The translations under genes were made by a program, and so were the position numbers. A stretch of DNA of 64,000 nt, from the NCBI RefSeq assembly GCF_018381315.1, contig NZ_JAGZSD010000002.1:62001-126000 (forward strand), given 5' to 3'. This document shows, one piece after another, positions 53,144 through 62,419 of this stretch; the stretch's first letter is position 1; the number at the start of each line of letters is the position of its first letter. The notes below the pieces were generated by a model. It did not search any database, was not told the origin of the DNA, and saw only the letters and a program-made list of their open reading frames with translations. This stretch comes from Anaerostipes sp. (GTDB lineage: Bacteria > Bacillota > Clostridia > Lachnospirales > Lachnospiraceae).

Positions 53144-53718
53144 TGGATAAACAAAAATATTTTGTCCATGAGAGCAGTTACATAGATGATGAGGTTTTGA
53201 TTGGTGATGGTACCCAAATATGGCATTTTTGCCATTTGCAGAAAGGGGCTGTGATCGGAAAACAGTGTGTATTGGGACAGAATGTTAATATATCTAATTC
53301 AGTAAAGATTGGAGATGGATGTAAAATTCAAAATAATGTATCGGTTTATGAAGGTGTTGAATTAGAAGATTATGTTTTTTGCGGCCCTTCTATGGTGTTT
53401 ACAAATGATTTGACTCCCAGAGCAAAATTTCCAAAAGGAAGAACAGGATATAAAAAAACATTATTGAGGACTGGGGCATCTATCGGAGCCAATGCAACTA
53501 TTGTGTGTGGAAATATTATTGGAAAATGGGCAATGGTTTCTGCCGGAGCAGTTGTTACAAAAGATGTAAAAGACTATGCATTAGTTGTTGGTGTTCCAGC
53601 AGAACAGATAGGATGGGTTTGTAAGTGCGGAACAGTATTGGAAGAACTAAAATGTCCTTTTTGTAATAGAAAATATCAATTGACTGATAAAGAAACACTT
53701 GAGGAAATAGGTTTCTAG
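53143..53718 (+). CDS. wbpD: Hexapeptide N-acetyltransferase (WbpD-like) with C-terminal zinc ribbon
   Basis: A 191-residue left-handed beta-helix transferase. WHFCHLQKGAVIG, LGQNVNISNSVKIGDG, NNVSVYEGVELEDYVFCGPS and RTGASIGANATIVCG fit the WbpD/WlbB family, which acetylates the 3-amino group of UDP-GlcNAc3NA. The tail carries CKCG...CPFC, a likely zinc ribbon absent from the classic enzyme. The ATG overlaps the stop of the wbpB-like gene by one base (TGATG). Confidence 0.88.
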   Translation: MDKQKYFVHESSYIDDEVLIGDGTQIWHFCHLQKGAVIGKQCVLGQNVNISNSVKIGDGCKIQNNVSVYEGVELEDYVFCGPSMVFTNDLTPRAKFPKGRTGYKKTLLRTGASIGANATIVCGNIIGKWAMVSAGAVVTKDVKDYALVVGVPAEQIGWVCKCGTVLEELKCPFCNRKYQLTDKETLEEIGF

Positions 53719-53764
53719 AATTACATTTATTAAGTGTGTGTTGTGATTATAAGAGGGGAAGAGA

Positions 53765-55168
53765 ATGAAAATCAGAATCAATATAAAAGGAGTAATCATA
53801 GCTGTAATTGTACTAACTACATTGATTTTGTTTAGCGAGAGCAGGAAAATCGAAGCTGATAATAACAAGCAAGTCCTTAAACAAACAAATTATGTAAATA
53901 CATTTAGAGAATTAGAAAATTTGCTAAAAAAAGAACATAACACTTTGAATATTGTTTTAGAATCTGACATTACATGTGGGAATAAAACTTTATATATAGA
54001 GGGAAATACCAATTTAGATCTGAATGGCCATGTTTTATATAAAACAGGAGGAAAACCATTATTTTATTTGGGGGACAAAAGGAAGCAAGAAAAGATAAAG
54101 TTGATCGAAGATTTAAAAATTGAACCGGCAAAGTTTCCTGAAGATTTCATTGTAAAAGTGGAAAATACAGAATCTATAAAAAAGGGTCAAAGAATATATA
54201 TATCGGATGGTTCTGCTGGTGAAAAGAATATAGTTTCTAAAGTAATAAATAAAACTAGTTTTCTTGTAAAAGAAAGGCCGAATAGAATTTATAAAAAAAG
54301 CACAGCAAAAGTAGAAATTCTATCAGATAAAACAGGGGATATTACAATTAAAAATGGTAAGATAGAAAATAATAAAATTAAATTTGATATGACGCAATCC
54401 AAAGGAAAAGAATCAATTATTGTTTCTAATTATAGTTCAGATATAGAAATAAATAATATTAAAATTGTAAACAAAAATTATAATCAAAATAGTATAGGAA
54501 TTTTAAAAAGTGAAAATGTTGTGCTTAGCAACTGCCGCATTGAGGGCGGAAGAAATGCCGTAGTGGTAGATTCAGGATCAAGTATGTGTAAGATACTGGG
54601 GAATACATTTTATGACTGTTCAGGGGGAGTGTTCCTTTCTGGAAACAATAATTTAATTTCTGACAATGTTATTACTGCCAGCGGCGCAACTTTAAATTCA
54701 GGAGATGGTATTACGATCCTCGAATCAGCTTCTTTTAATATTATAAAAAGTAATCAGATATTGGGAGGAAATTGTTATGGTATTTGGGGATTAAAAGGAA
54801 AGAGAACAGGTAATAGTATAACTGATAACGTAATACAAGCAAATGTTACATATGGTATTTATCTGGAAGGTGGGGATGGATACTTGATTAATAATAATAA
54901 AACTGAGAGGAATTCGGGAGGAATTTGTATTGATCAAGTTACGAATTCAAATATTTCCAATAATTATGTTACAAATAATCTTATATCGGGAATTTCAATA
55001 GGGGAGAAAGTAAAAAAATGTATTATAAAAAATAACACTTTATCTGGGAACAATTATGTTGATCCGGACGTAGCAGGGTACGGGGGAGATGTTGTGGTTT
55101 GGGGAAATCCAGAAGATATTATTGTGGAGGATAATGTGGCAGAACAGAAAATGCGAAAAATAGAGTAA
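53765..55168 (+). CDS. Exported right-handed beta-helix protein
   Basis: A 467-residue protein with an N-terminal signal or anchor (about 8-25) and many repeated turns rich in N, I and G (NSIGILKSENVVLSNCRIEG, GIYLEGGDGYLINNNKTERN), typical of pectate-lyase/NosD-type parallel beta-helices (about 190-455). Family members are glycan lyases, epimerases or binders. Lying inside the polysaccharide locus it could cut, epimerise or hold the exported polymer; no catalytic residues can be assigned by eye. AGAGGGGAAGAG precedes the ATG. Confidence 0.8.
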   Translation: MKIRINIKGVIIAVIVLTTLILFSESRKIEADNNKQVLKQTNYVNTFRELENLLKKEHNTLNIVLESDITCGNKTLYIEGNTNLDLNGHVLYKTGGKPLFYLGDKRKQEKIKLIEDLKIEPAKFPEDFIVKVENTESIKKGQRIYISDGSAGEKNIVSKVINKTSFLVKERPNRIYKKSTAKVEILSDKTGDITIKNGKIENNKIKFDMTQSKGKESIIVSNYSSDIEINNIKIVNKNYNQNSIGILKSENVVLSNCRIEGGRNAVVVDSGSSMCKILGNTFYDCSGGVFLSGNNNLISDNVITASGATLNSGDGITILESASFNIIKSNQILGGNCYGIWGLKGKRTGNSITDNVIQANVTYGIYLEGGDGYLINNNKTERNSGGICIDQVTNSNISNNYVTNNLISGISIGEKVKKCIIKNNTLSGNNYVDPDVAGYGGDVVVWGNPEDIIVEDNVAEQKMRKIE

Positions 55169-55182
55169 ATGAGGAGGATAAA

Positions 55183-56334
55183 ATGGAATTTCGTGATTTA
55201 AAACAGCAGTATGAAGAACTAAAATTTGATATAGACCGATCTGTAAAAGAGGTAATGCAAGATGCGAATTTTATAATGGGGCGACAGGTAAGCCAATTAG
55301 AAAATGAGTTAGCTGAATATGTTGGAACTAAGCATTGCATTACTTGTGCGAATGGTACAGATGCTTTGCAGCTGGCTCTTATGTCATGGGGTATTGGGTT
55401 AGGTGATGCTGTTTTTGTTCCTGATTTTACTTTTTTTTCATCGGGGGAGGTAGTGGATTTACAGGGGGCCACTCCAATATTTGTGGATGTAAATGACAAA
55501 ACATTTAATATTGATGTAAAAAAGTTAGAAAAAAAAATTATCGAAGTACTAGAAGAAGGGAAATTAAGGCCGAGAGTTATTATTGCAGTTGATTTGTTTG
55601 GGCTGCCGGCAGATTATGAAGAGATTAGAATCCTTGCTGAAAAATATAAATTATTAATTTTGGAAGATGGCGCTCAGGGGTTTGGTGGTATGATTTATGG
55701 AAAGCGGGCCTGCAGTTTTGGTGATATAGCGACAACATCGTTTTTTCCTGCAAAACCTCTTGGATGTTATGGTGACGGTGGTGCAATTTTTACAGATAAT
55801 GATGAGTTAGCAGATTTATTAGCATCTTATAAAATTCATGGAAAAGGTAATGGGAAGTATGATAATGTTCGTGTAGGAATGAATTCAAGGCTGGATACAT
55901 TACAGGCTGCGGTTTTGCTTGTGAAATTAAAGGCTTTTAAAGAGTATGAACTTCAGCGAATGAATGATCTGGCAAGATTATATGAAACAGAGTTGAAGAA
56001 TTATGTTATGACTCCTACAATTCCACTTGGATATACTTCCAGCTGGGCACAATATACAATTATACTTCATAATACAGAAGAAAGGGAAAAGCTGCAGAGT
56101 TATTTAGAAAAACAGGCAATTCCATCAATGGTGTATTACCGCAAACCAATGCATAGACAGAAAGCATTCAGCAAATATCATTATCAAGAAGAGGAATTTA
56201 CTGTGACTAATCGCTTATGCGATACTGTTTTATCATTACCCATACATCCTTATATGAAAGAAGATGAAATACAATCAGTAGCCGATTGTATTAAAGGATT
56301 TGAGGGATTTGTACAAAGGAGTACTATGTTATAG
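55183..56334 (+). CDS. wbpE: DegT-family aminotransferase (WbpE-like)
   Basis: A 383-residue PLP aminotransferase. FRDLKQQYEELKFDID at the start, CANGTDALQLAL, ILEDGAQGFGG and the PLP Lys191 in TSFFPAKPLGCYGDGG fit the WbpE/WlbC group, which places an amino group at C3 of the 3-keto UDP-uronic acid. It differs clearly from the PglE-like enzyme at 35106. AGGAGG lies 7 bases ahead of the ATG. The beta-helix gene ends 14 bases upstream. Confidence 0.9.
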   Translation: MEFRDLKQQYEELKFDIDRSVKEVMQDANFIMGRQVSQLENELAEYVGTKHCITCANGTDALQLALMSWGIGLGDAVFVPDFTFFSSGEVVDLQGATPIFVDVNDKTFNIDVKKLEKKIIEVLEEGKLRPRVIIAVDLFGLPADYEEIRILAEKYKLLILEDGAQGFGGMIYGKRACSFGDIATTSFFPAKPLGCYGDGGAIFTDNDELADLLASYKIHGKGNGKYDNVRVGMNSRLDTLQAAVLLVKLKAFKEYELQRMNDLARLYETELKNYVMTPTIPLGYTSSWAQYTIILHNTEEREKLQSYLEKQAIPSMVYYRKPMHRQKAFSKYHYQEEEFTVTNRLCDTVLSLPIHPYMKEDEIQSVADCIKGFEGFVQRSTML

Positions 56335-56362
56335 AAAATAGAATACAAAAGGGATAAAGGGA

Positions 56363-58207
56363 ATGAATTTGAAATCAATTAGTGTAAAAAGATTTGGATT
56401 ATTTGTATTTGACATATTAGCTGTAATAATTGCGGCATATGCTGCATTATGGATTCGATTTAATGGACAGATAGAACCTTACTATCTAGGAATGTTAAGT
56501 AAGAACATTTATGTTATCCTGATTATAACAATGGTAACATTTACGGTGATGAAGTTTTATTCGAGTCTATGGTTATATGCAAGTATTTATGAGGCAAGGA
56601 ATATTATTATTGCAAGTGTGTCTGCTTCGGCATTAATAATGATTGCGTTTGTTTTAATGAATATCAATATGTTCCGTTCATGGTTTTTTATATATATGCT
56701 GCTACTAATTGCCATGACAGGCGGAGCTCGTTTTTTTTACCGTTTTACCAGACTGTATTTACAGGAACGCGGCCTTTTTGGGAGAGCTTCTGGAGATATA
56801 AGCCGTGTTATGGTGATTGGAGCCGGCGAAGCAGGAAATCAAATAGCAAAAGAAATTACTAGTTCGGACAAGATTAATAAAACGGTGATCTGTTTTATCG
56901 ATGATATGGAAACTAAGCAGGGGAGATATCTTCAGGGAAAAAAGGTTGTTGGAAAACGTGATAAAATTATAGAAGCGGCAGAGAAGTATGAGATAGATGA
57001 AATTCATATAGCCATTCCAAGCGCTACAGGTCTTGAACGAAAAGAAATTATTGATATATGCAGCAAAACTGACTGTAAAATAAAAGTTCTTCCAGGAATG
57101 TATAAAATTCTGAATGACGAAGTAAGTGTCAGTGCACTTCGAAATGTCGAGATTGAGGATTTACTTGGCCGTGACCAAATAGATATAAATACGGAAGAAA
57201 TTATGGATTATGTAAATAATAAAGTGGTATTGGTTACAGGCGGAGGAGGATCCATAGGGAGTGAGCTTTGCCGACAGGTAGCAAAACACGGTCCCAAGAA
57301 ACTGATTCTTGTAGATATATATGAAAATAATGCCTATGACGTACAGCAGGAGTTAATAAGAAAATATCCACATCTAGAGTTGGCAGTATTGATTGCATCA
57401 GTAAGGAATTCAAAAAAAATTGACAAGCTGTTTCAGAAGTATCATCCAGATATTATTTACCATGCGGCTGCACATAAGCATGTACCGCTTATGGAATCTT
57501 CACCAAATGAAGCGGTTAAAAATAATGTTTTTGGAACATTTCACGTTGCAAAAGCCGCAGATAAATATAAAGCAGAAAAATTTATCCTGATTTCAACAGA
57601 TAAAGCGGTGAACCCTACAAATATAATGGGAGCTACTAAAAGGATTTGTGAAATGATAGTGCAGACGTTTGGGAAAAAGTCTCAAACAGAATTTGTTGCT
57701 GTGCGTTTTGGCAATGTTTTGGGATCTAATGGTTCTGTTATTCCTTTATTTAAAAAGCAGATAGAAGAAGGCGGACCTGTGACAGTAACCCATCCTGATA
57801 TTATTAGATATTTTATGACAATTCCAGAAGCAGTATCATTGGTATTACAAGCTGGAGCTTATGCAAAAGGCGGAGAGATATTTGTTTTAGACATGGGAGA
57901 GCCAGTAAAGATCTTAGACTTGGCTATTAATTTAATTAAATTTTCTGGTTATACTCCAAATGTAGATATTAAAATTGTATATACAGGCCTTCGTCCAGGA
58001 GAGAAACTATACGAAGAGCTGCTGATGGATGAAGAAGGATTGGAGACAACGCCAAATAAGTTGATAAAGATTGGAAAACCTATAGAGATAGATGAAAAGA
58101 AGCTCAATAAATACTTAAAGATTTTGTATGATACAGCATATGGAGAATCAGACAATATAAGAGAATTAGTACATGAATTAGTGGATACATATCAAGTGAA
58201 TAAATAG
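56363..58207 (+). CDS. UDP-GlcNAc 4,6-dehydratase (PglF/CapD/WbpM family)
   Basis: A 614-residue membrane enzyme: four N-terminal transmembrane segments (about 10-125), a first Rossmann domain (GAGEAGNQ 153-160) and the catalytic SDR domain with TGGGGSIGSE (292-301), the dehydratase triad Thr412-Asp413-Lys414 and MGATKR in place of YxxxK, as in PglF. It turns UDP-GlcNAc into the 4-keto-6-deoxy sugar that feeds the PglE-like aminotransferase at 35106, about 21 kb upstream in the same locus. Confidence 0.93.
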   Translation: MNLKSISVKRFGLFVFDILAVIIAAYAALWIRFNGQIEPYYLGMLSKNIYVILIITMVTFTVMKFYSSLWLYASIYEARNIIIASVSASALIMIAFVLMNINMFRSWFFIYMLLLIAMTGGARFFYRFTRLYLQERGLFGRASGDISRVMVIGAGEAGNQIAKEITSSDKINKTVICFIDDMETKQGRYLQGKKVVGKRDKIIEAAEKYEIDEIHIAIPSATGLERKEIIDICSKTDCKIKVLPGMYKILNDEVSVSALRNVEIEDLLGRDQIDINTEEIMDYVNNKVVLVTGGGGSIGSELCRQVAKHGPKKLILVDIYENNAYDVQQELIRKYPHLELAVLIASVRNSKKIDKLFQKYHPDIIYHAAAHKHVPLMESSPNEAVKNNVFGTFHVAKAADKYKAEKFILISTDKAVNPTNIMGATKRICEMIVQTFGKKSQTEFVAVRFGNVLGSNGSVIPLFKKQIEEGGPVTVTHPDIIRYFMTIPEAVSLVLQAGAYAKGGEIFVLDMGEPVKILDLAINLIKFSGYTPNVDIKIVYTGLRPGEKLYEELLMDEEGLETTPNKLIKIGKPIEIDEKKLNKYLKILYDTAYGESDNIRELVHELVDTYQVNK

Positions 58208-58249
58208 TATACTTATACAGGTTTATTCTGTAGAAAGACTGGAGGCAGT

Positions 58250-59539
58250 ATGAAAAAGACATACATATTTTTTACTAAGTTAGTAATACTTTTCCTTATA
58301 ATAATATTTATTTTTCGCATTACATCTTTTTCATATTTGATTGAATACAATTTAAGACAAAAAATATATTTTTATTCTGCTTTTCTGATATTTATACCAG
58401 TTTTAATAAATTTGTTTTTATGTTCTTTCAACGAAATAAAATATCTGATAAAAACTAATATTTTTGTATTCCTTTATTTGCTTTATAGTCTATATTTTAT
58501 TATAAAAGATCCTGATCAATTGGGAAGAATGGTCTTTTTTTACGAGCTTTTCTTTTTATCTATAGGTTTTTTGTTATGTAAAATGTTTGATAATTTAGAC
58601 CTGATTTTAAAAACTTTTATTTATATCGTATTTACAATGAATATTTTAACAGTAATAGTTTTCAAAATTATGGAGATGAAATCCCACCTGATTTTTGTTA
58701 AATATATTCAACACTTTATTATAAAGTATACATTTTTTAATCAATCACAGTATTGTACAATTTATGTTAACCCTAATTATGCAGGTATTGTTACTGGTAT
58801 TTGTATTTTCATTTGTATAAACTATTTTAAGAAAAGAAGCATATTAAAATATTTATTTTTAGTATTCTCGGTGTGGTTCATTTGGTTTCAGCAATGCAGA
58901 AGTGCCCAGCTTGCTTTAATATTTTGTGCGGGAGGTTATGTGATTGAAAAATGTGTAAGGTTTATAAAACCAAAGCAAATAGCAAGTGGTTTTTTAATAA
59001 TATCGCTTTTTTTTAGTATGGTATTAGTGATTTTCGTTTTTCAAAATAGCAATAGTAAATCTGAAATCACCACTATGACAGCGAAGGAAAATGAAATTAA
59101 TGTTTTTAGCAGTCAAAGGTATCTAATATGGAAAATGGATTTAAATGGAAACAAAAGAGAATTATTGTTTGGCACAGGCAACTTTGAGAGAGAGAAAGAA
59201 GCAAGGAATAATTATATTAGAAAGATGTTCCCAACAGAGAAAGCCAAGCAATTAGTAGAATCCTTCTGGTCCTTCAATACACACAATGGTTATATTGGAA
59301 CACTGATCGTAAAAGGTTTTGTTGGATTAATATTATTTATATTAATTTTGCTGAGAAGAATACATAATATGAGTGATGAAGAAGCAAAAAAATGGTATTT
59401 GTGTTTAAGCTTTTTTTTCCTCGTTAATATATTTGAAAGCTATTTTATAACTGAGATATTTTTGGGATGTTTTATTATGATGTTACTTATGGGGATTGGA
59501 AGTGTAAAAAATCAACAGCTTATGTATCATAAGAAATAA
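58250..59539 (+). CDS. O-antigen ligase/polymerase-like membrane protein (Wzy candidate 2)
   Basis: A 429-residue polytopic protein (about 10-11 membrane segments) with the superfamily marks NPNYAGIVTGICIF and FQQCRSAQLALI (conserved Arg) and a large loop (about 280-360) with LFGTGNFE and NTHNGYIGTLIVKGFVG. It is very AT-rich. It may be the second polymerase, or a ligase attaching the polymer to the wall. A 341-base noncoding gap follows. Confidence 0.82.
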   Translation: MKKTYIFFTKLVILFLIIIFIFRITSFSYLIEYNLRQKIYFYSAFLIFIPVLINLFLCSFNEIKYLIKTNIFVFLYLLYSLYFIIKDPDQLGRMVFFYELFFLSIGFLLCKMFDNLDLILKTFIYIVFTMNILTVIVFKIMEMKSHLIFVKYIQHFIIKYTFFNQSQYCTIYVNPNYAGIVTGICIFICINYFKKRSILKYLFLVFSVWFIWFQQCRSAQLALIFCAGGYVIEKCVRFIKPKQIASGFLIISLFFSMVLVIFVFQNSNSKSEITTMTAKENEINVFSSQRYLIWKMDLNGNKRELLFGTGNFEREKEARNNYIRKMFPTEKAKQLVESFWSFNTHNGYIGTLIVKGFVGLILFILILLRRIHNMSDEEAKKWYLCLSFFFLVNIFESYFITEIFLGCFIMMLLMGIGSVKNQQLMYHKK

Positions 59540-59880
59540 GAAAAACAAGTATTAAACATCATAATCTCTGTCATCTCAGCCTAAATCTATTCTAATCGGT
59601 TACCTAGCAACTTGATTTGTCGAATGGCTTGTGGCAGACTTACCAGATGAGGCAAATGCATTTTTGATGTAAACTTGGTTGAAATAAATACTGACTGGAG
59701 CAAAGTGCTCCGGTGCATCCAACATATAAAAATCAGATAAAAGTAGCTGTAATACACGTTAGCTGAGCAGTTAAAAATACTGGAGAAATCAAAAGCCCAC
59801 AAGATCTGAATGTATGAATCACGATATTAAAAAGAAAGGAGAGTGTGATAATTACTTTTTAATTATCATACAAGGATAAA
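59540..59880 (+). other. 341-base gap in the polysaccharide locus
   Basis: The only long gap in an otherwise packed operon. No convincing gene on either strand; short open stretches (for example 59587-59802, minus) have no ribosome site or recognisable protein. The right end has an AT-rich hairpin and a ribosome site for the next gene. It may be a scar of gene loss or recombination, or hold an internal promoter I could not define. Confidence 0.5.
59846..59868 (+). repeat. AT-rich hairpin ahead of the GT2 gene
   Basis: TGATAATTA and TAATTATCA are perfect 9-base inverted repeats with a 5-base loop, ending 12 bases before the start codon and touching the ribosome-binding region (ACAAGGA). It could influence translation of the downstream gene. 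Confidence 0.5.
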
Positions 59881-60810
59881 ATGGATAAAATAGCCGTATT
59901 AGTTCCATGTTACAATGAAGAAAAAACGATTCAAAAGGTAATAGAGGATTGGAAAATAGAACTGCCGGAAGCAAATATATACGTTTATGACAATAATTCT
60001 TCAGATCGAACGGCAGAATTATCTCAAACTGCAGGAGCAATAGTGCGATATGAATATCAGCAAGGAAAAGGAAATGTTATTAGGCGTATGTTCCGTGAAA
60101 TTGATGCTGAGTGTTATATTATCGTTGATGGAGATGATACCTATCCAGCTAAATTTGGCCGGCAGATGGCAGAGAAAGTTTTGAATAGAAAGGTTGATAT
60201 GGTGGTGGGAGATCGATTGTCATCAACCTACTTTGAGGAAAATAAGCGGCCGTTTCATAATTTAGGGAATAGTTTAGTTAGGGCAACCATTAATCGATTA
60301 TTTAAAAGCAATATCCGCGATATTATGACTGGTTATAGAGCGTTTAGTTATCAATTCGTAAAGACTTTTCCAGTGCTATCAAAGGGTTTTGAAATTGAGA
60401 CAGAGATGAGTATTCATGCTGTAGACAAGAATATGTTGGTTGAAAATGTAATTATAGATTACAGGGATCGTCCGGAAGGAAGTGAGTCTAAATTAAATAC
60501 ATATTCTGATGGTTTTAAAGTGCTTATAACAATTTTGAAGCTTTATAAAAATTATAAGCCGTTAGGTTTTTTTGGAGGGTTGGCAGCTGTTTTATTTCTT
60601 ATTTCGGCTATCATGTTTTTACCAGTTTTAGTGAAATATTTGAATACTGGGCTTGTCCCTAATTTTCCAACATTAATCGTCAGCGGTTTTATTGCGATGG
60701 CTGCGTTACAGTCATTTTTTTCAGGACTTTTGCTGACAACTTTTGTACAAAAGAATAGGCAGGACTTTGAATTTAGGCTGCACATGATCAATCGCGATAA
60801 TAGTAATTAG
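59881..60810 (+). CDS. GT2 glycosyltransferase, polyprenyl-phosphate type
   Basis: A 309-residue enzyme: catalytic domain with VLVPCYNEEKTIQKV, DNNSSDRT, GDDTYPA (metal site), RDIMTGYRAF and FEIETEMSIHA, then two C-terminal membrane helices (about 225-250 and 262-290). The pattern fits dolichyl/undecaprenyl-phosphate glycosyltransferases of the DPM1-like group. It probably charges a lipid carrier for the GT-C-like membrane proteins that follow (60821, 62420). Confidence 0.88.
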   Translation: MDKIAVLVPCYNEEKTIQKVIEDWKIELPEANIYVYDNNSSDRTAELSQTAGAIVRYEYQQGKGNVIRRMFREIDAECYIIVDGDDTYPAKFGRQMAEKVLNRKVDMVVGDRLSSTYFEENKRPFHNLGNSLVRATINRLFKSNIRDIMTGYRAFSYQFVKTFPVLSKGFEIETEMSIHAVDKNMLVENVIIDYRDRPEGSESKLNTYSDGFKVLITILKLYKNYKPLGFFGGLAAVLFLISAIMFLPVLVKYLNTGLVPNFPTLIVSGFIAMAALQSFFSGLLLTTFVQKNRQDFEFRLHMINRDNSN

Positions 60811-60820
60811 CAGAATAATA

Positions 60821-62407
60821 ATGGTTTTAAAAATGATAAGAAAACAAAAGATTTATATATTATTGGCGTCATTACTTGCTTGTTTCTTTACGTTGGGAAG
60901 AAAAGTTAATTTTAGTGGGAATGTGCGTGATAAATATCCAGTAAACTTTATGTCAGATTTTCGCATTAGTGATTTCATTATTTTTTTACTCTCTTTATGT
61001 GTAATTTTTACGATTGTAATGATTTTACGTCGTTTTGGAAGTGAAATTGCTTCTTTTATTGCATGCAAAAAGATGGTAAGCAAAAGAATAATATTTATTT
61101 GTATTGCTATTGTCTTAGTGTGTTGGCTTCCATATATTCTTACATTTGCACCAGGGTCAGTACAGGGAGATTCTTTAAGTTCTATTAGACAAATCTATGA
61201 GGGGAATTATAATAATCACCACCCTGTGCTATATACGCTTTATATTTCTCTTTTTGTTAAACTGGGACAGAGAATGCACAATATTAATATAGGGATTTTT
61301 TGTTATACCATTGTTCAGACCTTGATTATGTTATTTGGGGTGGCAAATGTATTATTTTGGATGAGAAGAAATTATATTAATAAAAAAATTATCGGCATTA
61401 CCACAGTTTATTTTGCAGTTGTTTCTGTTTTTCCAGCATATGCATTGGTACTTTGGAAGGATCCTATATTTTCAGTAGCGCTGTTGCTATTAAGTATTCG
61501 ATTATTTGAATGCGTGAATGAAAAAGGAGGTGAAAATACATTTATAGACATAGTAATAATAGATGTTTTGTGTTTTATAATTATATTTCTGCGGAATAAT
61601 GGAATTTTTATTATTATTGGTTGTTTAGTGACATTATTCCTGATATATAGAGAAAAATTAAAATGCTTAGTTTTAAATATCTTTTTTATAGTAGTTATTT
61701 CATTTATTATACAAGGGCCTATATATAACATGGCAGGAATTAAAAAACCTCAAACGGAGGCATTTGGAATACCTATTCAGCAAATTGCAGCAGTAGTTGC
61801 GGAGGAAGAAGAAAATGTATTGTCAGAAGAGCAAAGGAAAATAATTTATTCATTAATTCCAAGAGATAAAATAATTGAAAATTATGCTCCAAGCAGGGTT
61901 GATGACATAAAGTTCGATCCAAAATTTAATGATACTTATTTGCAAGAGCATAAAGCTGAAATTATTAAAGTATGGATTGAGCTTTTGCCGGAGAATTTCA
62001 TTACATATGTTAAGGCATATGTATCAGAGACTTTTGGATTTTGGTATCCAGGTATTCAAAATGAATATGGGTATACATCATATACCGTTTTTGATAATTC
62101 CTATCATATCTGCAATACAGATTTATTTCAGAAGATATTTGGTAAATCCATTAAAAACAATTTAGAAAATGAAGAGGTAAAAATTGGATCAGGGTTGTTG
62201 GTGTGGATAATGCTAGTTTCTATGACGATCTGCTGGGGAGATCATAACTATAAAAGATATCTTGGATTCTTGCCTCCTTTATTTTGTTGGCTGTTTATTT
62301 TGTGTGCAACCCCTGTTGCATTTAGTTTAAGATATGTATATGTATTAGCATTAGAATTACCTATATTTGTGGTGTTGCCTTTTTTGAAAGGCAACAAATC
62401 TGAATAA
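60821..62407 (+). CDS. Polytopic membrane protein, GT-C-like (DUF6020-like)
   Basis: A 528-residue protein with about 12 membrane segments. The first extracellular loop has APGSVQGDSLSSIRQI followed by NNHHPVLYTLYISL, an acidic-plus-HHP pattern reminiscent of GT-C glycosyltransferases using lipid-phosphate sugars; I recall such proteins as DUF6020 but cannot confirm. A soluble loop (about 320-430) precedes the last helices. It directly follows the GT2 gene that may make its donor. Confidence 0.75.
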   Translation: MVLKMIRKQKIYILLASLLACFFTLGRKVNFSGNVRDKYPVNFMSDFRISDFIIFLLSLCVIFTIVMILRRFGSEIASFIACKKMVSKRIIFICIAIVLVCWLPYILTFAPGSVQGDSLSSIRQIYEGNYNNHHPVLYTLYISLFVKLGQRMHNINIGIFCYTIVQTLIMLFGVANVLFWMRRNYINKKIIGITTVYFAVVSVFPAYALVLWKDPIFSVALLLLSIRLFECVNEKGGENTFIDIVIIDVLCFIIIFLRNNGIFIIIGCLVTLFLIYREKLKCLVLNIFFIVVISFIIQGPIYNMAGIKKPQTEAFGIPIQQIAAVVAEEEENVLSEEQRKIIYSLIPRDKIIENYAPSRVDDIKFDPKFNDTYLQEHKAEIIKVWIELLPENFITYVKAYVSETFGFWYPGIQNEYGYTSYTVFDNSYHICNTDLFQKIFGKSIKNNLENEEVKIGSGLLVWIMLVSMTICWGDHNYKRYLGFLPPLFCWLFILCATPVAFSLRYVYVLALELPIFVVLPFLKGNKSE

Positions 62408-62419
62408 AAAGGAAGAAAG

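Noticed and set aside
59587..59802. Minus-strand frame of 71 codons in the capsule gap
   Set aside because: No ribosome site, no recognisable protein features, opposite direction to the whole locus.
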